DNA from: Trachythela sp. YZ-2020
Lineage: Eukaryota; Cnidaria; Anthozoa; Malacalcyonacea; Clavulariidae
Assembly (NCBI GenBank): GCA_016169945.1
Contig: JADLSH010000367.1
Location: 496,001-560,000, forward strand
Length of the DNA stretch: 64,000 nucleotides
Direction: 5' to 3'
In this document: positions 12,341-22,799 of the stretch, one piece after another
How positions within the stretch are numbered: position 1 is the stretch's first letter
Layout of the letters: the number at the start of each line of letters is the position of its first letter
The notes under the pieces: model-generated
Told to the model about the DNA's origin: nothing
The model's database searches: none
Seen by the model: only the letters and a program-made list of their open reading frames with translations
Made by a program: the position numbers and the translations under genes

Positions 12341-12640
12341 TGCCGCAAACTACTATCGAACATCGGCGAAAAAACCTGAATCCATCGACGAAAAAATAAA
12401 TACTCGCAGTGATAAGTGTGTAGGCTTGCCACAAACATTAAATATAGTATTCTATGTCTCGTGAAGCACGGTATTGGTTGCACAAGACAAGAAGCAGTCG
12501 CTTAAACTCGCAAAGTCAATGTGGTTAAAACTTTTTATAATTAAAATTGTTGACAATTGCAAACGTAGCATCGTAGCGTCTGATAAAATTCTCAGGCTGT
12601 CAATCATAAAGTAGAACGCGCTCTCGCGACAGTCATAAGT

Positions 12641-13011
12641 AGGGACAGGTACATTATGCCGGTATTTCTTTTAGCATAATAGGGAATCCTTTTGAGATCG
12701 AGCATAATAGGCAAAAAGCGAGCATAATAGCATTAATAGGCAAAAGTTTCGGTATGACGTCATTTTGCCAACGTAATTACGTAATACGTATATGCGCCAA
12801 CCGTCTGCGGGCCAGCGGCATAGCGTACACCGTGTTACTTTCGGCAAATACGTGGTGTATGTACAATATTTGGACTTTCGTGGTCTTGATTGAATATGAT
12901 GTAGCATAATTATGGGCATAATAGGGGAAATTTTGGGCATAATAGGGTAAAGTCAGGAGCATTTGAGAATAGCATAATAGGCAATTTTTTTAGCATAATG
13001 TACCTGTCCCT
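12641..13011. mobile_element. 371-bp TIR element with perfect 10-bp duplication
   Basis: The inverted ends AGGGACAGGTACATTATGC are identical over 19 bp. They are flanked by a perfect direct repeat AGTCATAAGT (12631-12640, 13012-13021). Inside each end the motif GCATAATAGG recurs several times in tandem or near-tandem, pointing inward from both sides; such motifs can serve as transposase binding sites. There is no coding capacity. The 10-bp duplication suggests MULE-like mobilisation (inference). Confidence 0.75.
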
Positions 13012-13094
13012 AGTCATAAGTGTTAAAATAAAAAACAAAGATAGCGCTTCCACTTTGAAATTGGACATTTCCATTAAATTTCGAATTTTCACGA

Positions 13095-13200
13095 ATTTGC
13101 CGGAGCTGGAAATTTTCTGCCGGAGCCGGAGTTTTTTTTCCGGAGCCGGAGTTTTTTTGGCCGGAGCCGGAGCCGGAGCCGGAGGTGAAAAACCGGAGTT
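13095..13200. repeat. CCGGAG minisatellite, right block
   Basis: Repeats of GCCGGAGCCGGAG with T-run spacers, the same repeat as 12264-12340. It abuts a perfect palindrome on its right. Confidence 0.6.
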
Positions 13201-13210
13201 TGCACAGCAC

Positions 13211-13331
13211 TTGAGCATAGTCGTACGCTAAAATAATATATCGTTACAATACAACTGCAGCCCGTACCAATTTGGTACGGGCTGCAGTTGTATTGTAACG
13301 ATATATTATTTTAGCGTACGACTATGCTCAA
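13211..13331. repeat. Perfect 121-bp palindrome
   Basis: Two 60-bp arms (13211-13270 and 13272-13331) are exact reverse complements around a single central base. The arm starts TTGAGCATAGTCGTACGCTA and ends at the centre with CCCGTACCAA. No mismatch was found by eye, unlike the diverged palindromes elsewhere in the window. Confidence 0.85.
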
Positions 13332-13348
13332 TCTGAGGCGCGAGTTTC

Positions 13349-13896
13349 CAGAGTTGTTAACGAGTCCTACTGATGTTGCAAGTCCAAATCAAGTCCACAA
13401 GTCATTTCCTGCAAGTCCAAGTCAAGTCACAAGTCATTTAGTCTGAGTTCAAATCAAGTCACAAGTCATTTAGTTTAAGTCCAAGTCAAGTCACAAGTCA
13501 TTCACTCCGAGTAGCAAGTCAAGTCATAAGTCATTTTGTCTGTGCGTCGCTATTTTATGTCAGAAATTTTATCACGAAGTCGCGAAAAACACCGTTTGGT
13601 AGGAAAATACCCCGGCGCAAATTCTGTCGATGCCCCAAATTCTACAACACGCCGATCGATCTATCAAGACGACGGATTTACAGTGGCAGTGGTGGAAAAT
13701 TTGATTTTCACTAGATCTTTTCGAGTTTACGTTTGACTTACGTTCGGTAACAAGTCATTTATTGCAAGTCCAAGTCAAGTCATTTTGTCCAAGTCAAGAG
13801 TCCTCAGTCTCGGTGACAAGTCAAGTCACAAGTCACAAAAATTGCGACTCGAGTCCAAGTCGGCGGCAAGTCGCACGACTCGAGTCTACAACTCTG
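13349..13896. mobile_element. hAT-type MITE built of CAAGTC repeats
   Basis: Both ends start CAGAGTTGT in inverted orientation and are flanked by the 8-bp direct repeat CGAGTTTC (13341-13348, 13897-13904), as expected for hAT elements. Most of the inside is a degenerate array of AAGTCAAGTCACAAGTCATT units (about 13375-13535 and 13740-13885). A non-repetitive core of about 200 bp separates the two blocks. There is no transposase. The open frames across the array are repeat artefacts. Confidence 0.75.
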
Positions 13897-14270
13897 CGAG
13901 TTTCGCCACAAAACTGTTCATTTGACCATTTATGTTGGTCATTTCAAAATATACAAAACAGGGGTTTTCAATGTCAAAAATGTTGTATGTGCTTTTGTCA
14001 GCGATCTTAGACTTGGTAAGTTGAACAATTTATAAACATTTATTGCTGACGTGATTCCTGGCGTAAATGTTAGAAACTCCTTGAATCTGTAATGAAATAC
14101 ATATTGAATATTTGCACGCACAAATCAAACTACAGACTGTATTTTATTTGCTTCGCTACATAGCCAAACGTTGCTTGTTACTTTTGTCTTTGTATAGTGC
14201 AAAAGTTTCTAAAAAGGCAGATAATTGTATTGATTGGGAAACTGGCAGTTTATGAAATTCTGACACATCT

Positions 14271-14315
14271 GTTCGTACGAATGCGGTTCGTACGAATGCG
14301 GTTCGTACGAATGCG
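14271..14315. repeat. Three perfect copies of a 15-bp repeat
   Basis: GTTCGTACGAATGCG occurs three times head to tail; each unit contains the palindrome TTCGTACGAA. The surrounding 13905-14893 is AT-rich intergenic sequence with no other supported feature. Confidence 0.8.
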
Positions 14316-14893
14316 ACTGAATTGTTATGTCTTATGAAATGATGATTATTAGGATTCTATTCTTGAAGATTTAATACGCTTCCTTGTTTACATTATAAAC
14401 TTTGATACATTCTTTTAGAAGTGACCTGAAGTGCAGTCGCTTCATATGCAAATATTGTATACCCATTATTATTACTTCACTCTAAAATATACTTGAATCA
14501 TGCAGCTATAAATTATGTCATGGTCTACAGTCATACACGTTATATGATAAGATGTAATTTAATAACATGTCTATGGTTCCGCATTAGCCCGCTAGCCCAA
14601 CTAGTTCAACTTCATGATCAAGGATAAATTAGATTTAGTTCAACTCTGAGATACGTAGAAAACGTATAAAAACCCCTAAAACCGCTAAAAAATTAATCCG
14701 CTATATATATAGAGAGAGAAATATAATTTGCGTGCAATATAGCCTGTGAACAGACGCTGCTCTCAATGCTCTCGATTGCAAGAGAGAGTTGATCTGTTGA
14801 TTTCATATTGAAATATAATTCTGTCTTTTTCTATAATAAGCCCAGAATAAGCAGAATAAGAATATGTCCAAATCCATACCGCATTCATTTACC

Positions 14894-15180
14894 TATATAT
14901 TGAGTAATTCAATTATTATTCAATCGAGTGAGATGCCAACAAAATCTAGATATTTACCCACAACTTAACATGGCAGTACCCTAGTATATATACATGAACT
15001 TGTGGTTAGAGCTCGACAACTGGACTCTGTAGCTCAGTTGCATGGTTAGAGCGCTGCACCGGAATCGCAGGGACCTATGGTTGCATTTTTCGCAGCTGTT
15101 CCTGGTTAGATCTAATAAATGTATATAATTTACACTCAATGATTTTCCATCTACAAAACCCTTCAATTATATATTGAGTA
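14894..15180 (+). mobile_element. tRNA-derived SINE-like copy
   Basis: A tRNA-like segment at about 15024-15085 has a recognisable A box (TAGCTCAGTTGCATGGTTAG) followed by GAGCGCTGCACC and a degenerate B box (GGTTGCAT). The 13-bp direct repeat TATATATTGAGTA flanks the unit (14894-14906, 15168-15180), as expected for a retroposed copy, although part of the left side is unrelated to the tRNA. The tRNA part cannot fold as a functional tRNA, so I call it a SINE rather than a tRNA gene. Confidence 0.55.
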
Positions 15181-15345
15181 GTTTAGCCTCGTGAACTTTG
15201 CACTATCTTTGGGATCTCTGAGTTTAGCTTTGTGGACCATTTTGAAATCTATAAATGCGAGGGCTACTGCTATCAGGATGTTATATAACCTTCAAGGCTA
15301 CTGCTTTCAGGATATTTTACAATTCTTTCTCTGTCTATTTTATAG

Positions 15346-17087
15346 CTCAGCTGATATATCTGTATTAAAGAAGCTATTGTTATTCTCTCTTGGAATGTTT
15401 GTTTTTCCAATAGGAACATTCTTTCTTCTTCAGATAAGTCTACCAAAAGGTATAATCATGTGACTATGGTAGGGGAATACTGTAAATCCTCACGCTCACT
15501 CTAATAACCCCGCCTTTTTAAGGAAGAAATTTATTAAGCTGTTTATGTTTTCTCGTTAATTAATAATTACGTCACATTTTGGACCTGTCATTATGTAATT
15601 TATTCAATACGATTAATCGATATTAATGGTTTGTTGACAGTGATTAACCGTTACAAAAATATCCCGATGGGAGCAGCCCTACAGGGTGTCTCAAAAAAAC
15701 TGCAAACCTTTGCATAATTCAGTACTAAGTGATCCCAAGGGTGCGTAAACACAATTCATGCTTGGGGATGTCGAAATTCGTAATGTTAGGGTTAGGGTTA
15801 GTAACGTAAACACGAACCCATGAGCAAAGTAAATTGTGTACATCAAACCACAAACAATAAGATGTTTAACTCACTTTGTGTGGTTATTCTAATTTCAAGG
15901 AAAATTCGAACGTATTTTCAAATCCCAGGAGCATCATAAGTTGCACAGGCATTGCAATGCTAATTGCAGTGGATGTTATGCAAATTGTAGTGTTTGCAGT
16001 TTTTTTGAGACACCCTGTAGTTTAGTCTCGACTTTGTAAAGTTTATGTCAGATACATGGGTTCACAAAGAACTATGACTATGCATTTAGTATGTTAATTC
16101 CATAACATTTAGGCGTCTGATATTTACGTCTTTAGTACTTTATACTGCTGTTGTGTTGGATCAATCTACCTGAAAAATACAATGAGAACTTCGACGTTTC
16201 GAGCGAAGGCCCTTCGTCTGGAAGTTAATAGCGTGGGTCGGGGAAAACCATGTGCTTTTATAGTGAATACAAAAGCGACCACGTGACAAAAAATAAATCC
16301 AATCAATTTACTCCGATTATTACAAATTTGTAGCTTTCAATTTTTGCCTTCTGCATTGTGTATATATACCTACAGTTTGATGATATATGCCAAGCATCTG
16401 ATTTTTACTTATTTTATACTTTACGTACATTTTACTTCTTTATACAGGGTGTCCCAAAAAAAGTCCCCCTATAGAAATCACTCTTTTGTTGTTAAACGTG
16501 CGTTGTTATACCTCTGGGAATTTAAAATAGCTTCTAAAACGAACAGCAACACAAAAATGTCAAATTACAAATTCGTCTTACCGTCAGTTCGAGTAAGAAT
16601 GGTTCAACTGACTACAGAGAAACGAGTATTTGTCGTAACAACTTATACGTCGTGTTAAATTATTTGGACGAAGGGAAGTTGTAAATACCTCCGCCGTTCA
16701 TGTACATGCAATTCAATTAAATTCCCAAAGGTATAATAACGCACAAGAGTGATCTCTAAAGGGGGTTTTTCTTGTAAAAGCTCTCAATTTTTGCCCTCTC
16801 CATTGTCTATACCTACAGTTGACGATATATGTCAAGCGTCTGATCTCTACAGGCTCTTACAAGAACTTGTGCTACACGGTTATTACCAATTTTGTATTAC
16901 TACACTAATAAACGTCTATGCAATCATATCCTCATGGCTTCTGGTTTTTTAATATATAGGAAATGTTGTAATACCTGTAGCTGGCAGCGTGATAGCAGTT
17001 CATATCGTGATTGGTATTTATATCTGGATGGCTATGAAAGAGAGTGATGATACATATATAGATACAGAGCCTCTCAAAGAAGACTAA
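15346..17087 (+). CDS. VMA21: VMA21 V-ATPase assembly factor, exons 2 and 3
   Basis: VMA21 is a small ER membrane chaperone needed to assemble the V0 sector of the vacuolar H+-ATPase. Exon 15346-15449 encodes SADISVLKKLLLFSLGMF and the first membrane segment (FVFPIGTFFLL). Exon 16960-17087 encodes the second segment (VAGSVIAVHIVIGIYIWM) and the tail ending PLKED, then TAA. The exons join in phase (G|GA), at the place where human VMA21 splits its last two exons. The C-terminal KED resembles the yeast KKED ER-retrieval signal and the human GKQD end. The loop between the helices is about a dozen residues shorter than in human. The N-terminal exon was not found. Two mariner-type MITEs occupy the intron. 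Confidence 0.8.
15682..16017. mobile_element. Mariner-type MITE, 336 bp
   Basis: The inverted ends CAGGGTGTCTCAAAAAAACT are perfect over about 27 bp and are flanked by TA on both sides, the Tc1/mariner target. There is no transposase. A short TTAGGG telomere-like run (near 15786) lies inside. It is inserted in the VMA21 intron. Confidence 0.8.
16445..16775. mobile_element. Second mariner-type MITE, right end eroded
   Basis: The left end CAGGGTGTCCCAAAAAAAGT follows TA. The inner arms pair (ATCACTCTTTTGTT with CACAAGAGTGAT near 16746), and the right terminus degrades to AAAGGGGGTTTTT. The motif-free open frame inside it is not a gene. It lies in the VMA21 intron. Confidence 0.65.
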
Positions 17088-17382
17088 TACTACTGTTACT
17101 ACAGTAGTGCGTGATTTTTACATTAAGGAGTTTTTTCTCGTCAACTGTCGTGATAACAACGTTACAGCTTAGTTTGTTCGATGAAAAAATCTAAAATCAA
17201 AGCGACATCGCCTTATCATCGCAAAATAATACAGGACCAAAAACGTTAAAGCTACTGAACCCACTGACTGAACCGTACAATACCTGAATTTAATCACGGA
17301 ACTATAGCATCTAAAAACTTAATAGTGCGAGATTTCAATCAATATTTTAGTCGCGATCCATTTGAAGTATACGTGTAACTCT
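17088..17382. other. VMA21 3' flank
   Basis: This is the probable 3' untranslated and downstream region of VMA21. No further gene, repeat or clear polyadenylation signal is evident by eye. Confidence 0.35.
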
Positions 17383-17438
17383 TACGGGGGAAACCTAAAC
17401 TAACTTTCTTTATACTGGATAGCTCTAACAGTTCTAAA

Positions 17439-17567
17439 GCCTGGTTCTCATATGTCGCCGATGGTCGGCGATCTATTGTATTCTCTGCCGACAGACAAAG
17501 CATTTTACACACCAATGACCACCGACAATGGACATCGCCGATTCTTGCGACATATGAGAACTAGCCT
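17439..17567. mobile_element. Palindromic MITE, copy 1
   Basis: The arms GCCTGGTTCTCATATGTCGC and its complement (ending 17566) enclose a mostly palindromic interior with CGGCGAT motifs. It shares about half of its sequence with copy 2, immediately to the right. Confidence 0.7.
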
Positions 17568-17571
17568 TTAA

Positions 17572-17699
17572 GCCTGGTTCACACTTGTCGCCATTCATCG
17601 GCGATCCATTGTATTCTCTCCAAACTGACAAAAGATTGTATGCATTAATGACTACCGACAATGGACAACGCCGATATTTGCGACAAGTGTGAACCAGGC
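17572..17699. mobile_element. Palindromic MITE, copy 2, TTAA flanked
   Basis: The inverted ends GCCTGGTTCACACTTGTCGC are perfect over 20 bp. TTAA lies on both sides (17568-17571, 17700-17703), pointing to piggyBac or Kolobok mobilisation. It stands head to tail with copy 1, sharing the central TTAA. Confidence 0.78.
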
Positions 17700-18035
17700 T
17701 TAAATAGACACTAAGACACTTCCCGAATTTGCTTGACTGCACACGAAACAATAGCTTTAAATCGAGGCGGACAATGTAATCCATTGTTAAATAAGCAGTT
17801 TTCATTGCCAGGCAGCAAATTCAGGAAGTGTCTATTGTTCTCCCTAGAGGTCCAGTAAGTGTCATCCCTGATTGATCCATTGTTACTACAGGAGGAAACA
17901 TAAACTAAACCAACTTTATTTATATTAGATAGCTCTATCAGTTCCAAACTGTTCTCCCTTGATGTCCAGTAAGTATCATCCCTTATTGATCCAGCGTTAC
18001 CACAGGCGGAAACATAAACTAAACCAACTTTATTG

Positions 18036-18518
18036 CCCCCGCATATATAGTAATTAGGCCGTATTCTGTGGCACGTTATCGTTCAGTTTCGTTGCCCGGG
18101 TTCGGGTAAATAATTAGGATTAATCATACAAAGTCCAAATCCGCTTGTTTGCACTTCTAGAAACCTGCAGTTTTCGAGTATTTCTTCTTCGAAAATTCAA
18201 GAAATCAACATATTTCGCAATCGATCGCCGCCATTTTTTTCAGGGTACTTGGTGTAATATGCACTATACATAGTGTTTTCGTGGTTCCACATTGATTTTT
18301 ACATGAAGTTTCTCAAACATCCGCTGACATAAAGTAAATATGGCGTTTCAGAATTATTGTTTTTTAGTCATTTTGATGGGGAAAATGACAAAATTTTACC
18401 GAGGTTTCGTTCCCAAAGTTGTTTGGATTGACAAAATATATGGCTATCGCTTGACGGGCTTCAAAGGGATGTTGCGGGGAGAAATTTTCAGTTTTATTCG
18501 CGGTAATGTGAGGGAATA
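18036..18518. other. Unassigned intergenic sequence
   Basis: AT-rich, with one short open frame (18340-18525) that has no recognisable motif and runs into the neighbouring transposon. Nothing else is supported. Confidence 0.35.
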
Positions 18519-18526
18519 TAAGTGAC

Positions 18527-19181
18527 GGATCAATTGAAGTTAACGACCCCCCTGCCCCAAGGGAGTCGTATACTTCAATGGCCATTGAAGTATACGACCC
18601 CCCAAAAAATAGCTTTTTATCATGATTCATGATTTTTATTCATGCTTTTTATATCGAGAATTTCGTTTAGCTTCTTTTTATGTATTTTGTTTATCTTTAT
18701 CTTCTCACATTGGGTACTCCAGAGCGATTGCTTCCAAGATGGCATCGAACTTGTTTTCGCCGGCTCGTTCTCGCCACATAAATTCGTCAAGATACCCGGG
18801 CAACATGCCGCGTCTTACGCCTCTCATTGTCTTTAATTTCACCTTGCTTCTATTCCAGTACGACTCGATATTCTGAGTATTCACAAGATGTAATTTGCGA
18901 TCAAAACACGGAGACAAAATTGCAAAACAAAACACCTCAAACGCGTATTATTGGTCGTTTTGAAAGTCTTTTGAATTTGTTTCATGGTCAAAAGATCAAT
19001 GAACTGAGACATAGACAATAGAAAGAAAGTCATAAAAATTCCTTTGAAACAGACACAAACACGAAAATCCGTAAATTTAAGGATATAATACAAGGGGGGG
19101 GTCGTATACTTCAATCCGAATATTTGTTATTGAAGTATACGACCCCATTGGCATAGGGGGGTCGTTAACTTCAATTGATCC
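18527..19181. mobile_element. hAT-type MITE, 655 bp, with hairpin termini
   Basis: The inverted ends start GGATCAATTGAAGTTAACGA and are flanked by the perfect 8-bp duplication TAAGTGAC (18519-18526, 19182-19189). Just inside each end is a second hairpin whose arms are GTCGTATACTTCAAT and its complement. There is no transposase. The 8-bp duplication fits the hAT superfamily. Confidence 0.78.
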
Positions 19182-19390
19182 TAAGTGACAATACTAGTGG
19201 AAACTGTGTTTAATTGTTTATTTTATACTGGCAGAGGTCTTGGCAGATTCACTATAGAACTTTTCTCTGTGATGAAAACTGTCTGGTATCAGAACCTGTG
19301 TTGTGGTAAATACTGTTCCGTACAGACAGATGCAAAATGGTGACATACATTCATCAAGAGAACAACAACAACATGGAACATTCTTCCTGA

Positions 19391-20695
19391 TTAACTCATA
19401 CCTTATCCAGATTTAAATCGCTACTTTATGTATATTACACTACTACCATAAATATAAACTATGAACCTGAAATTCCCTGGACTTGGAAATTGATCTGTTT
19501 AAAATGTGTTACTGCTCATAGTCTAGCCTGTGTAGCGACGCTCTCTTGTTGTTCTTAACACTTGTATTGTTCTCTTATTTTAATTTAATTGTATATTTAT
19601 ATAGTATTTGTTATAGGGCCCACATGCAGAGGATGTCTTACACTTGCACTCAAGCAAAGATTGTGGAGCACAGGGGGGGGGGGGGACATGCCATCCAGAC
19701 AATCTCCAGCTCTTGATTGGAGAGTGTCTAGCCAGCACCAACACTGAGACCAGGATGCTGTTTGAAAATTTGCTCTGTTGATATGTTGGAAAAGGCTGTC
19801 AGAGGTTGGGGTGAGACATCATCTGAACATTTTCTGGATTTAAAAGGAGCATATCTACAATCTATCATATCCTAGCCTGTGTTCCAGTCCACTACACCAT
19901 TGTGTGTGTAAACTGGACTGTAACACAGGCTATCATATCCTTGCTTGAGTGTGTTGAGTGCAAGTGTAAGACAGGGTACAAGTACATGTTGTGATTGCCA
20001 GAATAAAGCAGGAGTTAATGAAGATGAGGAGGATTATGATATGACTCATTCTGATGAGGAAGAAGAACTTGCAGATTCTGATGATTTGTGACTCTGGTTG
20101 AAAGAGCTAACTTCAAAATTCTAATTTGTATATTATTAAAGGAACGAACTCATTCTCACCAAACAGAATTACCGCTCGAACTCTGGCTCAGCCTCTTAAG
20201 TGCTGCTATTAGTTATGTTGATACTATTTTATGTTTGTATGTCTTAATTTCGGGTCCGCAGTAATTGGCTCACGCTGTTGCGGTCACCCTGCCTATAGTC
20301 GTATGTCTTGTTTTGTCATACTGTATGCTGTTATTGTGTTATGTATTGTAATATTGGCGAATCTAATAAATAAATAAATAAACCCCAGGGTAGCTGACTA
20401 GGTGAACATGCTACAAAATCCAAGGAATATTTTTTTTATTTAACTTTGCCACATAAAGGAGTGTCAGGGTCACCACAACAGTATACACCAATAACTGCAG
20501 ACCCTATAACAAATACTATATAAATATACAATTAAATTTAGAGAACAATACAAGTACTAAGAACAACAGGAGAGTTACTACAAGCAGTATTACATTTTAA
20601 ACAGGTTCAGGTTCACAGTTTATATTTACGGCAGTAGTGTAATATCCATATTAAAGTAGCAAGTTAAATCTAGATAATACATCAGTTAATTCTAG
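19391..20695. repeat. Inverted duplication, arms of about 200 bp
   Basis: 19391-19625 and 20490-20695 are diverged inverted copies; a shared core reads GTATATTTATATAGTATTTG. Inside are smaller inverted pairs (GTCTTACACTTGCACTCAA near 19634 facing its complement near 19950). A short acidic open frame ends at 20090 (NEDEEDYDMTHSDEEEELAD) and cannot be assigned. The right arm adjoins the 3' end of the PHD/MULE-like pseudogene, so this may be part of the same transposon. Confidence 0.5.
20130..20386 (+). mobile_element. Non-LTR retrotransposon 3' tail
   Basis: This segment ends in TAATAAATAAATAAATAAA, a short tetranucleotide tail typical of L2/CR1-type elements, preceded by sequence resembling the 3' untranslated part of such elements. 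No RT domain remains. Confidence 0.45.
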
Positions 20696-22799
20696 CATTG
20701 CCATCCCCCCTGGGCATTTGCTCCCCCCTGGGCATTTGCTCCCCCCTGGGCATTTGCACCTACAGCCAGCAGTATTGCTCGAGAATAATCAGTGTTTACT
20801 TGTCTAGGCATAAACATGTGACCATTGTACAAACGAGATTCGTCTCGTCGAAATCTTTCGATAAACGCACGTATGTTCCCCGCACTTTGGTCACTTGTCA
20901 CCATTTCTGCTACAGGTAACGAAGGTTCGCCTTCAACAGGATGTCGGATTACCAATGGATAATACAAAACACGTTTTCCACCATGATTAGCGACCAATGT
21001 TCCAGTTGCATCCAAATAGGAAATGTCATTCTTGCATCTACCATGCCACAATCTAACCTGATTTTCATTCCACATGTGAACAAGAAGCGGATATATGCCA
21101 ATAGTATGAACAAAGCCGTCGTGTGCTGCAGAAGGTGGAACCTGGCGTGATGACTCTTTCTCTATCAGCTCTAGGCGAATCATTTCTAACGAATTGCCAA
21201 GATCTTTGTCCATTTGCGATATCTGTTTACCCTCACTGGAAATCTTACGCATTGTTTCTGGCTGATTTCCACACCGGTCCTGTTGCCCGAAGCCATTGCG
21301 TCACTTGAAAGATAACTTTTCCTTTCTTGATATACGACTGATGGTTTGTCAGGACCTTTATTAAATTGTGTCCATATTTCATCACGTTGTTCTCCTTTGA
21401 TATAACGTGACTGTCTTTCTCCAGCTGCATGCTTGATATACCCACTATAAGTCACTGTTATAGTCCTCGTTTCGACATCGTCTTTCTTCATGTACACAAT
21501 GCATTTACACGAGCAATCATTAAACATACATTTCCCATATGCTTTGAAGACGTGGCCATAATTCCTCTTCCGCGATCGAGTTGAGCTTTTGTACAAAGTG
21601 CTTTTGGAAATTAAACGCACAAAAATCATTGGAAGAAGCCATACGTGTAGCAATGATATTTGTCCAAGCTGCTTGCAATTTATCTGGATTTTCACTTGTT
21701 GGTTTCAATCGATTCCATTCATCTTCGCTTAGTGTAAATGTCGCTTCCGCCGGCATTAAAGACGTAAAATACTTATTTGATGGTAAATTTGGACAATCCA
21801 TCATCCGAATCAGTGTATCATGAGTAACTGGCAGTTTTTCAACCGTCGGTTGTTCCGTGCAAGATTTAAGAGCCTCATCATTTACAGTTTCATCCATGTT
21901 TACTGAATTCCCACCATCTTCTTCAACATCTTCATTTGCTGAACAGGCTGACTCGTATTCACCGGATGACCTATCCTCATCAGAAATATCTGCAAGAAAA
22001 ACATCGGAATCGTGGTGGAATTCGAAATCAGACAACCAATCAATATCTGATAAATTCGGTTGTTCGGTATCGTATAGTTTTTCTTCATCCAATATTCCCC
22101 GCCCTTTCTTTGTTTGCAAAGTTTCCATTGATGTACTGAGGGAATGTACCTGAGAATGTTCATTTGCATTTTCAATGGGCGATTCTGTAACGCACTCATG
22201 AAAGGCTGAGTTGTTTTTTTCGCTGCTTTTGGTTTTGGAGTTTATATCCATTCCATTTCCGTCATTCTTCGCAACGTTCTCGTCCGTGTGACGTTTCTTA
22301 TTGCACAATGGACAGGTATAAGAAACTCCATCTTCGCAGTTACTGTAAGCTTCACCATCACGTCTAGATTTTAACTGATCCAGGCCAACGCATTTTGAGT
22401 GGTAATATATAAGACAACCAACGAACTGAAAGCTGCATACTATATACCATCCTACATCCTCTCTCTGACAGAAGCAGTACACATTACCTTCCTTGCTATG
22501 TGGCGTATAGACTTTTGGAATGCGCCGAGTTCTCTTCGAGGTTCGGTCGCAAGCAGGTGTTTTCGGTTGACCAACAACATTTTCGCGAGGCTTGGATGAA
22601 GTAGCCTCGTGCGTAGATGTAGCCCTTGCTATGTGCGTAGATGCAACTCCTTTCTCTCCACATAATTCTGGGAAGTCTTGCAAGTTTAAGGGTGCAGGTT
22701 CTTCGTCTGCTTCTTCATTTTGATTAACAAAACGCTTTGCTTTCTCTTTTTCCACAACTGACGACAAGAAACTGCAATCTTTAGTTGGAATGCTTGAGC
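20690..22799 (-). pseudogene. PHD-finger plus MULE-like transposase-related pseudogene
   Basis: Three minus-strand frames form one protein with two frameshifts (near 21,580 and 21,220). 22799 to about 21,580, opening after a splice acceptor, has a PHD-type zinc finger near 22,490-22,290 (YCFCQ, GCLIYYHSKCVGL, YTCPLC) and an acidic region. 21,650-21,190 continues with YGKCMFNDCSCKCIVYMKK and ITVTYSGYIKH. 21,250-20,692 has WHGRCKNDISYLDATGTLVA, with a candidate catalytic Asp, and VAEMVTSDQSAGNIRAFIER. I recall this order from transposon-linked hypothetical proteins of marine invertebrates; the MULE/NOF assignment is tentative. The C-terminal part of the catalytic domain is missing and is replaced by an expanded 18-bp repeat (GANAQG units) at 20,700-20,755. 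A likely upstream exon lies at 26178-26447. Confidence 0.6.

Larger units (their letters stand above)
17383..18035. repeat. 114-bp tandem repeat interrupted by two MITEs
   Basis: A unit starting TGTTCTCCCT is repeated at 17836 and 17950 (period 114 bp), each copy containing GGAAACATAAACTAAACCAA. The tail of a third, more diverged copy lies at 17383-17436. That copy is separated from the other two by the MITE pair at 17439-17699, so the MITEs inserted into an existing array. Confidence 0.65.

Noticed and set aside
12910..13231. Glycine/alanine/proline-rich open frames on both strands
   Set aside because: They are translations of the CCGGAG minisatellite.
13536..14010. Open frames rich in V/Q/S across the CAAGTC array
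   Set aside because: Repeat translation within a hAT-type MITE with clear ends.
15024..15085. A functional tRNA gene
   Set aside because: The A box is good but the B box and acceptor pairing are degenerate, and a perfect direct repeat flanks the unit, pointing to a SINE.
15786..15801. TTAGGG run as an interstitial telomere
   Set aside because: Only about two to three units, inside a mariner MITE; chance or element sequence is simpler.
19980..20092. Acidic tail frame as the end of a host gene
   Set aside because: Only about 24 acidic codons with no upstream domain; placed inside an inverted repeat, so too weak to call.
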